From Amycolatopsis sp. WAC 01376 (GTDB taxonomy: Bacteria; Actinomycetota; Actinomycetes; Mycobacteriales; Pseudonocardiaceae): a stretch of DNA of 64,000 bases. The stretch spans positions 124,001-188,000 of the forward strand of contig NZ_QHKL01000008.1 of assembly GCF_003947415.1 (NCBI RefSeq). The letters run 5' to 3'. Each line of letters starts with the position of its first letter. Positions within the stretch are counted from its first letter, which is position 1. Both the position numbers and the translations under genes were made by a program. The notes beneath the pieces were generated by a model. The model ran no database searches and had not been told where the DNA came from. It saw nothing but the letters and a program-made list of their open reading frames with translations. Of this stretch, positions 35,771-43,416 are shown piece by piece.

Positions 35771-36474
35771 CCACCCCGCTCGGCGAACACGGCAGCCGCT
35801 TCGAACTCGTGGAGCTGGATCTGCTGGCGACCTATGCGGGGAAACGGCCGCCGTTTCCGTTGCGGGTCCCCTCGGCAGGCAGGCTCGCGGGCGAACGCGA
35901 GGCCCTGCTCCGTGCCGCGGGCGGCTCGCTGGCCGAGCGTGGCCTCGCCACGGCGGACGAACCCGTCGGCGTGGCGGCGGATCTGGTGGCCGCACTGCGC
36001 GGGTACCACAGCTCGATCGATCTGGTGCTGGCCCGTCAGGGGGCCGTGACCGGTTTCGTGGCGTTGCCCCACGGAGACCACGCGGTCCTGTGCGGCCAGC
36101 CGATCGACGGCACGCCGGGCCCGGTCACCGTCACGACGGTCGCGTACGACGCGCTGGCGGACACACTCGCGAGCTTCCTCCCGGAGATGGCGGCCGCACC
36201 GGCCATGCCGATCACCTTGCCGCCGGGTGCCGACGGCGACCAAACGGCCGTCGAAGCACTCGCCACCGTGCTGCCTTCGGTGACGGGACGCGGCCAGTTC
36301 GGTGTCCTACGCGGGCCTGGCGGCGAGCGACCACTCGAACTGTCCTGGTTGGACGGTCCTGACGGGAGAGTCCGGATCGACCACGACGATCGCGGCTGGG
36401 TGAGCGTCAACCCGTTGCGGCACAACGAAATTGTTCGCGTACTACGCGAGGCGGCGGCACTGGCCCGCCAGTGA
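35767..36474 (+). CDS. EspG-family ESX secretion chaperone
   Basis: 235 residues. Features of the EspG fold: FELVELDLLATYAGKRPPFPLRVPSAGR near the N-terminus (split here; LLATYAG then PFPLRVPSAG), a central beta-sheet, and the C-terminal RGQFGVLRG and WVSVNPLRHNEIVRVLREA. EspG proteins bind PE-PPE/WXG substrates and keep them soluble for the ESX membrane complex. It identifies the surrounding genes as type VII substrates. Confidence 0.8.
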   Translation: MTTPLGEHGSRFELVELDLLATYAGKRPPFPLRVPSAGRLAGEREALLRAAGGSLAERGLATADEPVGVAADLVAALRGYHSSIDLVLARQGAVTGFVALPHGDHAVLCGQPIDGTPGPVTVTTVAYDALADTLASFLPEMAAAPAMPITLPPGADGDQTAVEALATVLPSVTGRGQFGVLRGPGGERPLELSWLDGPDGRVRIDHDDRGWVSVNPLRHNEIVRVLREAAALARQ

Positions 36475-36517
36475 CGACGCGTTCGAAGACACCGGGAAAC
36501 CAGGAAAGGGGAACACC

Positions 36518-36865
36518 ATGGAACCGGCACAATGGCTCGCCGACTACCGCGGCAGGCTCGAACACGCGGCGGACGGCGCGCGTCAGGCTCAGGAGAGCCT
36601 CGAGCAGGCAGGCGCGACGGCACGCTCGCCTCGGGGTGAGGTCACCGTTTCGGTCAACGCGGCAGGCGTGCTCAAGGACATCGCGTTGACGCCGATGGCC
36701 CGCAAGCTCGAAGCCGGCGGGCTCGCCGCTCTCATCGTGACCACCGCACGCGAGGCCCAGCGTCTCGCCGGTGAACGGATGGCCGACGTGATGGCCGGGT
36801 ATCTCGGCGACGGCCCGGCACTCACCCGGCTCACCCGGCACCTCTCACCGGAGGTCGTGCGATGA
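36518..36865 (+). CDS. YbaB/EbfC-like DNA-binding family protein
   Basis: 115 residues. Pattern of the YbaB family: helix 1 (LADYRGRLEHAADGARQAQES), the beta block GEVTVSVNAAGVLKDIALTP, and helix 3 with LAALIVTTAREAQRLAGERMADVMAG. YbaB-like proteins are frequent inside actinobacterial ESX loci, where their role is unclear (nucleoid or adaptor). Ribosome site AGGAAAGGGG. Confidence 0.75.
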   Translation: MEPAQWLADYRGRLEHAADGARQAQESLEQAGATARSPRGEVTVSVNAAGVLKDIALTPMARKLEAGGLAALIVTTAREAQRLAGERMADVMAGYLGDGPALTRLTRHLSPEVVR

Positions 36866-37191
36866 CCGCGGAACCTTCCTACACCGTCGATTCCGACCAG
36901 CTGCGCCGGCACGCGGGCAGGCTCGCCGCGCACGCCGATCAGTTGTCGTCCTTCGGCACCTCGCTGCCCGGTGAGCTGACGGCCACGGCCCTCGGCCCGT
37001 TCGCGCAGTGCATCACCGCGGGCATCGGTGCCGCGATGAACCGGACGAGGGACGCGTTCGCCCACACCGCGTCGACCATGGACAAGGTCGGTGACGGCCT
37101 GCGGCGAGCGGCCGACCTGTATCAGCGCACGGACGAAGACCACGCCGCGCGGCTGAACACAGGCGGCACGTTCGGCGGGGGAACACGATGA
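36862..37191 (+). CDS. EspC-like type VII secretion target (DUF2580)
   Basis: 109 residues, helical hairpin with SYTVDSDQLRRHAGRLAAHADQL and the second helix FAHTASTMDKVGDGLRRAADLYQ, closely matching the EspC/T7SS_ESX family. EspC in mycobacteria is a co-secreted, surface-associated ESX-1 component. ATGA overlaps on both ends. The last residues (Gly/Thr-rich) form a flexible tail. Confidence 0.75.
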   Translation: MTAEPSYTVDSDQLRRHAGRLAAHADQLSSFGTSLPGELTATALGPFAQCITAGIGAAMNRTRDAFAHTASTMDKVGDGLRRAADLYQRTDEDHAARLNTGGTFGGGTR

Positions 37192-37997
37192 CGACGGCGG
37201 TCGAGGTCGGCACCGCGCTCGCGAACCTCCGCGTCACGCGGGATTCCGTCGGTGGCAAGGAATGGCTGTCCGCGGATCTCAGCGGTGAGACCGCCGTCTC
37301 GCTCGACATGCTCGGTTCGACGGCGAGCCCGCTGTCCGCGCTGAGCAGTGCGGGATGCGACTTCCTGACGCCGATGATCTCGTTCCTCGAGGAGCCGCTC
37401 GGGCAGCTTCGCGGTGAGCCGGCGTCGGTGTCCGCCCCCTCCGGTGAGCACGAAAGGGTCTCGCGGAGCGCGAACTCCGTCGCCGACGACTACGGCTCCA
37501 CGGCGGAGAACGAGACGAGCGAGTGGTCCGGCGACGCCGAACAGGACTACACCGCGACGGCCACGAAACTGGTCGACGGGATGAAAGCGGTCGCGGAGTC
37601 CGCGGCGACCAACGCGAAAGCGATAGCCGCCGCGGGCGAGGTGGTGGCGCAGGTCGTCGACATCGTCACCCGCCTGATCACCGAGGCTGTCGGAAAGATC
37701 GTGCCGATCATGACCAGGGCCATCGCGGCGGCACCCGCGACGTTCGGCGCCAGCATCGCCGAAGCGATCCCGGAGTGCGTGGCGATCGCCGTCGACCACG
37801 GCGGCCGGATCGCGGCGAAACTGGGCGAATTGCTCGCCAGCGGCGAGAACCTCGTGAAGTTGCTCGAAGGCGTCGCCGGTGTGCTCGACGTCGTCGAGAA
37901 AGGACTCGACGCGATCGGCGAGTCCTCCGGCGCCGAGCCGTCGTCGAAACCCGCTTCCGCACCGGAAACCAAGCCGCGAAACTCCGGCGAAAACTGA
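37188..37997 (+). CDS. WXG-containing type VII secretion effector-like protein
   Basis: 269 residues. N-terminal unstructured 40 residues, then helical; a WSG turn at Trp113-Gly115 (SEWSGDAEQDY) within a WXG100-like hairpin; a long hydrophobic helical region (about 145-215) with QVVDIVTRLITEAVGKIVPIM; Pro/Ser-rich tail. Looks like a LXG/WXG-type effector, but no toxin domain is recognised. The C-terminal helices might form the active part. Confidence 0.6.
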   Translation: MTTAVEVGTALANLRVTRDSVGGKEWLSADLSGETAVSLDMLGSTASPLSALSSAGCDFLTPMISFLEEPLGQLRGEPASVSAPSGEHERVSRSANSVADDYGSTAENETSEWSGDAEQDYTATATKLVDGMKAVAESAATNAKAIAAAGEVVAQVVDIVTRLITEAVGKIVPIMTRAIAAAPATFGASIAEAIPECVAIAVDHGGRIAAKLGELLASGENLVKLLEGVAGVLDVVEKGLDAIGESSGAEPSSKPASAPETKPRNSGEN

Positions 37998-38008
37998 GGG
38001 AGAAGAGA

Positions 38009-39121
38009 ATGGGAACGAAGACCCAGCGGATCGCGGGTATCGCACTGGCCGTCGCGCTCGCCGCGCCGGTCGCGCCCGCGACGGAGGGCGAGGCCGGCGA
38101 CCACGCCGCCACCCAAGCCGTACTCGACCGATACCAGCGGAAAGCGGGCCCCGGCGCGGCCGTCCACGCCGGCGACGGGCGAGGCTCGTGGACCCTGTCG
38201 AGCGGCTCGGCCACCAGCCCCGGGCAGCGACCCATCACGGCGGACGACCATTTCCGCATCGCCAGCCAGACCAAGACGTTCACCGCGGTCGTGGTGCTCC
38301 AGCTGTTCGACGAGGGCGCCGTCGACCTCGACGCTCCCATCGAGCGGTATCTGCCCGGTGTCGTCACCGGGAATTTCGACGGCACCGTCATCACCGTGCG
38401 CCGGCTGCTCAACCACACCGCGGGATTCCCCCACGACGCCGCCGGCGCGAAGACCAAGCCCGACGGCACGTACGACCTGGCCGCCCTCGTGCGGGCCGCG
38501 ATGGACGACAAACCGGTGTCCGCGCCAGGGACCTACCACTATTCCAACGTCGGCTACCAGGTACTCGGCCTGCTGATCGAGAAGCTCACGGGCAAGTACG
38601 TCGGCGACGCGATCACCGAGCGGATCATCGAACCGTTCGGACTGGCCGAAACCTCGTTCCCGCCGCCGGGAAAGCGGACGCTCGCCGATCCGTACCTGCC
38701 CGGCTACCAGGGTTTCCAGCTCGGCGGCGCCTACTTCTGGGTGGACATGACGACCTCGTTCGAACTGTCACGCTGGAGTTCGGCGGCCGCGATGGAATCC
38801 ACCTTGGCGGACCTCGCGAAGTTCAGTCGTGCGCTCGGTTCGGGCCAGGTCGTCTCGCCGAAGGCCCTCGCGGAGATGCGCACCGTGGTGCCGTGGACGC
38901 CCAACGCGCCCGCCGGATACGGGCTCGGGCAGTTCAGCATCCAGCTGTCCTGCGGCGGCGTGGCCTGGGGGCACGACGGTCTCCTGCCGACCGGGCACGC
39001 GTCGCTCACGCTGGCCACCGACGACGGCCGGTTCGCGTCGGTCATGACCAACTCGAACCGGCTCCCGACCGACCCGAGCGCCATCGACGTCGCCAACTCC
39101 GCCCTTTGTGAGGGGAATTGA
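38009..39121 (+). CDS. Secreted serine hydrolase (class C beta-lactamase / D-Ala carboxypeptidase family)
   Basis: 370 residues. Sec signal at about 1-25. Catalytic motifs: SxxK at Ser86-Lys89 (SQTK), YxN at Tyr178-Asn180 (YSN), and HxG in WGHDG near residue 326. This is the penicillin-binding-protein-like serine hydrolase family, acting on D-Ala-D-Ala peptides, esters or lactams outside the cell. Starts 11 bp after the WXG gene with GAGGGAG, so it belongs to the same unit; it could open the wall for the secreted proteins or be delivered with them. Confidence 0.88.
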   Translation: MGTKTQRIAGIALAVALAAPVAPATEGEAGDHAATQAVLDRYQRKAGPGAAVHAGDGRGSWTLSSGSATSPGQRPITADDHFRIASQTKTFTAVVVLQLFDEGAVDLDAPIERYLPGVVTGNFDGTVITVRRLLNHTAGFPHDAAGAKTKPDGTYDLAALVRAAMDDKPVSAPGTYHYSNVGYQVLGLLIEKLTGKYVGDAITERIIEPFGLAETSFPPPGKRTLADPYLPGYQGFQLGGAYFWVDMTTSFELSRWSSAAAMESTLADLAKFSRALGSGQVVSPKALAEMRTVVPWTPNAPAGYGLGQFSIQLSCGGVAWGHDGLLPTGHASLTLATDDGRFASVMTNSNRLPTDPSAIDVANSALCEGN

Positions 39122-39256
39122 GGGCACGGTACTTTTTCAAGTCCTGATTTGTGGTTCGAATGACCCATGCACTCGGAACAAGGCCCGCGTTACCGTCGAA
39201 CGGGCAGCAATCCGCGGCAGCAGGTCAAGGCAATACTCGAACCCGAAGGGAACACA

Positions 39257-39697
39257 ATGCCCCGTTTTTCGCGCCTTCCCACGCTGGTCGTGGCAACAGC
39301 GCTGGTTCTTTCATCGCAGATGTTCGCCACGGGCGCCGTCGCCGCGGCATCCGGCTACACGAGCATCGATGTCGGACCCGTCAGCATGGCCACCTCGATG
39401 GACTGCTGGGGAGAGCGGAAGTCCGTGGGCGACGCGTGGGTCACTCTCGACGGGGATTACGTCACGGTTCGAGACCACTGCGACGACGGAAATCCGGTCA
39501 TGGCACGGGTACAGATGACGGTCGACGGGACCGATCGGTATTGGATGTGCTACAACCATTCAGGCGCCGGAACCACACAGGTATGTGGTCACGATTGGCC
39601 TGAAGGATTTGTCGGATTCAAGACCGTGATCTTCTTCGCGTGGGACGGTATACGCGAATACAAAATGGGGACCCTGCGGCACTGGCGGGATGGATAG
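39257..39697 (+). CDS. Small secreted cysteine-containing protein
   Basis: 146 residues. Signal peptide at about 1-33 (LVVATALVLSSQMFATGAVAA) with A-x-A site. Mature domain about 113 residues with four cysteines (CWGE, HCDD, MCYN, VCGHD) and many aromatics. No family recognised. ATG has a CGAAGGGA site; longer start at 39167 adds 30 residues without signal features. Ends just before a repeat element. Confidence 0.75.
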   Translation: MPRFSRLPTLVVATALVLSSQMFATGAVAAASGYTSIDVGPVSMATSMDCWGERKSVGDAWVTLDGDYVTVRDHCDDGNPVMARVQMTVDGTDRYWMCYNHSGAGTTQVCGHDWPEGFVGFKTVIFFAWDGIREYKMGTLRHWRDG

Positions 39698-39757
39698 TGT
39701 CCACAAAGGATTACGCCTGACGGCCGGACATCCACTTGGTGCCTATATGCGCGGTTT
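39697..39757. repeat. Repeat family B, truncated outer arm
   Basis: Begins GTGTCCACAAAGGA and ends TATATGCGCGGTT, aligning with the left flank of the copy at 46794 (GTGTCCACAAGGGA ... TAGATGTGCGGTT), but the inner GGTCGTGAGTGG palindrome is missing. Overlaps the stop codon of the secreted-protein gene by one base. Confidence 0.5.
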
Positions 39758-39830
39758 CGCTGCTCAGACCGGATCTCGCGTGTTGACACGCGAGTCACGT
39801 CCCCAAGCACGCAAGTCACGCCTTACCGAA

Positions 39831-39885
39831 GTACATGAAGGCCCCCTTCCTTGCGCTAGACGCAAGGAAGGGGGCCTTCATGTAC
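39831..39885. repeat. Perfect palindrome, repeat family A
   Basis: Two exactly complementary 25-bp arms, beginning GTACATGAAGGCCCCCTT, around the five-base loop CTAGA. A 25-bp perfect stem is very stable; it lies between convergent genes and could terminate transcription from both sides. Confidence 0.85.
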
Positions 39886-39944
39886 TTCACGACCGGCCGC
39901 CGAGGTCACTACCGTCCCACCGTCACCACGGATCACATCTGAAA

Positions 39945-39997
39945 GTAGCGAAAGCCTCCTTCACTACCATCAGAGTAGGCAAGGAGGCCCTCACTAC
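39945..39997. repeat. Palindrome, repeat family A, degenerate
   Basis: GTAGCGAAAGCCTCCTTCAC on the left, AAGGAGGCCCTCACTAC on the right. Same CCTCCTT/AAGGAGG core as the copy at 58006, with several mismatches. Located 60 bp from the perfect copy, a tandem arrangement. Confidence 0.6.
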
Positions 39998-40123
39998 CAG
40001 AAGAACGCCTACGCAGGAGCGCAACCGGGCATCCGCGCCCCGGAAGCGTCCTTTGTGGGTAGTCAAGGAGTGTCGGGAGCTCAACAGCCGTCATACGAGT
40101 CATGACCCGCGTCCAACCAGGTC

Positions 40124-40168
40124 CGAAGGCGCCCATCACCGCATCAGACGCGGCGAAGGGAGCCTTCG
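40124..40168. repeat. Palindrome, repeat family A, degenerate
   Basis: CGAAGGCGCCCATCACCGC, then ATCAGACGCGGCGAAGGG and AGCCTTCG. The return arm GCGGCGAAGGGAGCCTTCG matches the consensus exactly; the left arm has drifted. Forty-eight bp downstream of the lipoprotein gene's 3' end. Confidence 0.6.
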
Positions 40169-40215
40169 CCCCACCACTGGCCTCGCCCAGGAACGCGACA
40201 CATTTGCCTTAAGGG

Positions 40216-40497
40216 TCAGCGTCTCCGAGTGTAAGTGTGGCGCGGGGCCGTCGTACGTTTCGCGGTCGTGCGCTTCGCGGTCGTCGTGGTGCGATGAGTC
40301 GTGGTCCGGGTCGTCTCCGGCGTCGGCTGCGTCGGCGGCGTCGTCGTGGTGGTCACCGGGGACTGCGGCACGAGCGCTGTCGTCGGGGTCGTCACCGTCG
40401 TCGAGGGCGCCACCTTGCCGCTCCCCGACCCGCCCCCGGCGCACGCGCCGAGCAGCGCACCCGCGCCCACGACCAGGCCGAACCACCACATTCGCAT
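40216..40497 (-). CDS. Short Thr-rich lipoprotein
   Basis: 93 residues. Lipobox LGAC at about residues 16-19 after a hydrophobic signal (MWWFGLVVGAGALLGAC), so Cys19 should be lipidated. The rest is a Thr/Pro-rich linker that becomes strongly basic (TAKRTTAKRTT, HTYTRRR), a cell-wall-spanning tail without a folded domain. Function unknown. Confidence 0.6.
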   Translation of the reverse strand: MRMWWFGLVVGAGALLGACAGGGSGSGKVAPSTTVTTPTTALVPQSPVTTTTTPPTQPTPETTRTTTHRTTTTAKRTTAKRTTAPRHTYTRRR

Positions 40498-40570
40498 GGC
40501 CGGACCCTAACAGCCCGCCAGCCGCGGATCCGGCGAACGACGAATCCTGTTCAACTCGGTGAGGGCTGGA

Positions 40571-41650
40571 TCAGACCGAGGCTCGCAGGCGATACAGCTC
40601 GGCCAGTGTGGCGCCCTCCGCGCCGATCTCCGCACCTGTGCCCAACCAGGTGGCCGCCTCGTCGTGCGGCAGCTTGCTGATCTCGATCTCCGCGAGACAC
40701 CGGCCCGGCCGGACCACCGCGGGGTGCAGCCGTGCGACGTTCTCGTTCGTGGTCAGGCAAACCAAGATGTCCAGGCCCTGACCGAGCAATCCGTCGGTCA
40801 GGTTGAGCAGCCGGGACAGGGCCTGCCCGGAGTCGCGCTTCGCGTCCGCCCCGACCAGTTCATCGCAATCCTCGAGGATGAGCAGCCGCCATTTCCGCCG
40901 GTCCGCTCGCTCCTCGCCGAGCACCACCGAGGTCAGATAGCCCGGATCGGCGAACAGCACCTCGGGGTCCAGGACGTTGTCGACCTGGCACCAGTCCCGC
41001 CATTCCTGCGCGAGCGCGCGCACGGTGGTCGTCTTGCCGGTGCCCGCGGGGCCGTGGAGAAGTACCAGCCTGCCCGTGATGTCCTGCGGGCGCACCGCCA
41101 TGAGCGAGTCGAGCGCGGTCACCGCCGACCGCGGGTAATTATCGCGGATCGCCTGCCACGGCGGCAAGTCCATGGACCTGGGCGCACGTACGCCCGCGCC
41201 ACCGCACCCCTGGACGTGCCAGAAGCCGACCGGCACGGCCGACTCCCCCGGCGTACCCGTCCGCGCCGTTCGGACCGCGGCCGCGAGCACCTCGTCCGCC
41301 AGGTCGCCGGAGGTGGCACATACGCACACCGTCGCGGCACCGGCACGCCTGCGCATCGCCACGAGTGTCCATCCGGGACCGTGGGCGAGGTGTGAACGCC
41401 GCCCGTCCAGCTCATACGTCAGATCCGCGCTGACTCCCGGGGGCAGCAGCGTCGCGTCCGGTGAGACCTCGGTGATCTCGGCTGCCCGGGAATGTGGTTT
41501 CGACCCGGTGATGAAATGCTCCATCGCCAGCGAGTTCAGCACACCTTCCATCGGCGCGTTGCCACCGAAGAACATCGCTCGGTCAAGGGTTTCGGTCGGT
41601 ACGGGATGGGATGTTTCCGTTGTCGTCGCTGTCACGAAGCCACGATCCAT
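40571..41650 (-). CDS. AAA ATPase with DUF5925 N-domain
   Basis: 359 residues. N-terminal DUF5925-like region (about 20-160) with AMFFGGNAPMEGVLNSLAME and a later WTLVAM strand; C-terminal AAA core with Walker A GPAGTGKT (200-207), Walker B LLILEDCDE (257-264) and the sensor-1 region VCLTTNENV. Such proteins occur in actinobacterial loci with a second AAA protein. Start ambiguous: ATG 41650 or GTG 41692 (CAGGG nearby). Divergent by about 150 bp from the SseB-like/AAA/TPR operon, which suggests joint regulation. Confidence 0.85.
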   Translation of the reverse strand: MDRGFVTATTTETSHPVPTETLDRAMFFGGNAPMEGVLNSLAMEHFITGSKPHSRAAEITEVSPDATLLPPGVSADLTYELDGRRSHLAHGPGWTLVAMRRRAGAATVCVCATSGDLADEVLAAAVRTARTGTPGESAVPVGFWHVQGCGGAGVRAPRSMDLPPWQAIRDNYPRSAVTALDSLMAVRPQDITGRLVLLHGPAGTGKTTTVRALAQEWRDWCQVDNVLDPEVLFADPGYLTSVVLGEERADRRKWRLLILEDCDELVGADAKRDSGQALSRLLNLTDGLLGQGLDILVCLTTNENVARLHPAVVRPGRCLAEIEISKLPHDEAATWLGTGAEIGAEGATLAELYRLRASV

Positions 41651-41803
41651 CCGGTGAGGCGGCCGCACATCAGGGACCGTCCCCCAAATCACCCCTGACA
41701 GGGATCATGTGCGGAAGGACGGCCGCCTGTCCGCCACGATCGACGGGATGGTTTTCTCTGGTCTGGAAACGGACGTAACGACAGCCCGGACGAGAGAGAA
41801 CGA

Positions 41804-42247
41804 ATGACCAGAGACAACAGCCCCGAGATGGTCGCGGAGCTGGATCGCCTCGACCAGGCGGTCAAAGCAGCTCCCGCCGGAGACACGACGGCGCAGATCG
41901 CACTGTGGCGCCAGGCGACTTCGCTGGAGCACTGGTTCTTCATCGCGCGCGGCCCGGCCGACCGGCCCCGTCCGTACGCCGTGGCCGCCGAGCAGGGGCC
42001 GATGATCTGCCTCTACAGCAGCGCCGAGCGTGCGAACGAAGCCGCCCGCGGCCTCGGCCTCGCCGATCCGGACGGGGGCACGGTGCCCTTGTTCGGCGTG
42101 CCGATGCCTGCCGCGATCGATTACGTCGCCTCGTTCGGCGAGGCCGGCGTCTTCGGTGTGACGCTGGACCATCCGCGGATCGGCCACTACATCCCATTGG
42201 CGAACCTGGGGCTGCTCAAAGACTGGATCGAAGGGACCGCGCCATGA
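41804..42247 (+). CDS. SseB-like protein
   Basis: 147 residues. Contains the SseB-type alpha/beta block: a helical start (AELDRLDQAVKAAP), WFFIARGPADRPRPYAVAAEQGPMICLYSSAERANEAARGLG and the late LANLGLLKDWIEG. SseB-family proteins are scaffold-like and often accompany AAA or type VII proteins. First gene of a three-gene ATGA-coupled operon; the ATG has no strong ribosome site (GAGAGAACGA). Confidence 0.65.
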   Translation: MTRDNSPEMVAELDRLDQAVKAAPAGDTTAQIALWRQATSLEHWFFIARGPADRPRPYAVAAEQGPMICLYSSAERANEAARGLGLADPDGGTVPLFGVPMPAAIDYVASFGEAGVFGVTLDHPRIGHYIPLANLGLLKDWIEGTAP

Positions 42248-43416
42248 ACGGTGACACTCCGGACAACGGCTTCGTCGAGGTCATCGCGCGTGAGGTGGCG
42301 GCCGACCCCGGCAATCTGGCGCTGCGCGAGGACTTCGTCACGCTGCTGTTGGAACAGGACCCGGACCGCGCCGCCACCGAGCTGGCCGCGTTCGAGGCCC
42401 GCGGCGGCGATCCGGCGCGGGCCCGGCTGCTGCGCGCCCGGCTGATGGCGGCGCGGATGCGCACTTCGACCCCGGTTCCGGCCCCGGCCGACGAGGACCG
42501 TCAGGACAGCGGCGCCGCTGTGCCCGCGTCGCTGTGGGACGCCGAGCGCCCGGCGGTGACGCTGGCCGACGTCGCGGGTCTCGCCGAGGTCAAGCAGCAC
42601 CTGGACACCGCGTTTCTCGCTCCGCTGCGCAACCCCGAGCTGGCGGCGGCGTTCGGGCAGAAGCCGGGCGGGTCGCTGCTGATGTACGGCCCGCCCGGTT
42701 GCGGCAAGACGTTCATCGCCAGGGCGATCGCCGGCGATCTCGGCGCGTCCTTCATCCACGTGACCCTCGCGGACCTGCTCAGCAAGTGGATCGGGGAAAG
42801 CGAGAAGGCGATCCAGAGCGTGTTCCGCCATGCCCGCGCGGCGACACCGTGCGTGATCTTCTTCGACGAGTTCGACGCGCTCGGTGGACGGCGTACCTCC
42901 GGTGGAGGCGGATCGCACGCGATGCGGATGCTCGTCACTCAGCTTCTGGAGGAGCTCGACGGCATGGCCGGAGCGAACGACGGGGTGTACTTCCTCGCCG
43001 CGACGAACCGGCCGTGGGACATCGACTCCGCACTGCGCCGACCGGGCCGGATCGACAAGACCGTGCTGGTGCTGCCACCCGACGCGGTCGCCAGGGCGGC
43101 GATCGTCCAGGGCGCCCTTGACGGCAAACCCGCCGACGATGTCGACGTCGTGGCCGTCGCGGCGGCGACCGAGGGGTTCTCCGGTGCCGACCTCGGTCAC
43201 CTGACGACGACCGTGCTGCAGCAGGCGATGGTCGAGTCGCTGGGCAAGGGCGAGCTGGTACCGGTCACCACCGACGCGCTGCTGGCCGCGGCCGGCGGCA
43301 TCACCCCGTCCACGACGTCCTGGTTCGACCAGGTGGCTCCGGTCCTGGAATACGGCGTCGACGACGGGACCTTCGACCAGCTCCGGGCATACCGGGTCAA
43401 GCGAGGCATGCGATGA
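42244..43416 (+). CDS. p97/Cdc48-like AAA ATPase
   Basis: 390 residues. N-terminal helical 95 residues, then one AAA domain: Walker A GPPGCGKT 149-156, Walker B VIFFDEFD 204-211, sensor 1 ATN 253-255, arginine finger RRPGR 265-269, and the pore loop LLSKWIGESEKAI. Very close to the FtsH/Cdc48/CbbX-type single-ring unfoldases. The N-domain should select the target. ATGA-coupled on both sides, between SseB-like and TPR proteins, so likely a dedicated remodelling complex. Substrate unknown. Confidence 0.9.
   Translation: MNGDTPDNGFVEVIAREVAADPGNLALREDFVTLLLEQDPDRAATELAAFEARGGDPARARLLRARLMAARMRTSTPVPAPADEDRQDSGAAVPASLWDAERPAVTLADVAGLAEVKQHLDTAFLAPLRNPELAAAFGQKPGGSLLMYGPPGCGKTFIARAIAGDLGASFIHVTLADLLSKWIGESEKAIQSVFRHARAATPCVIFFDEFDALGGRRTSGGGGSHAMRMLVTQLLEELDGMAGANDGVYFLAATNRPWDIDSALRRPGRIDKTVLVLPPDAVARAAIVQGALDGKPADDVDVVAVAAATEGFSGADLGHLTTTVLQQAMVESLGKGELVPVTTDALLAAAGGITPSTTSWFDQVAPVLEYGVDDGTFDQLRAYRVKRGMR

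Noticed and set aside
40571..43416. AAA ATPases as the Cap6/TRIP13 partner of a type III CBASS
   Set aside because: No HORMA gene is present, the AAA domains resemble Cdc48/DUF5925 types, and the genes are separated from SAVED by two secreted-protein genes and a terminator.
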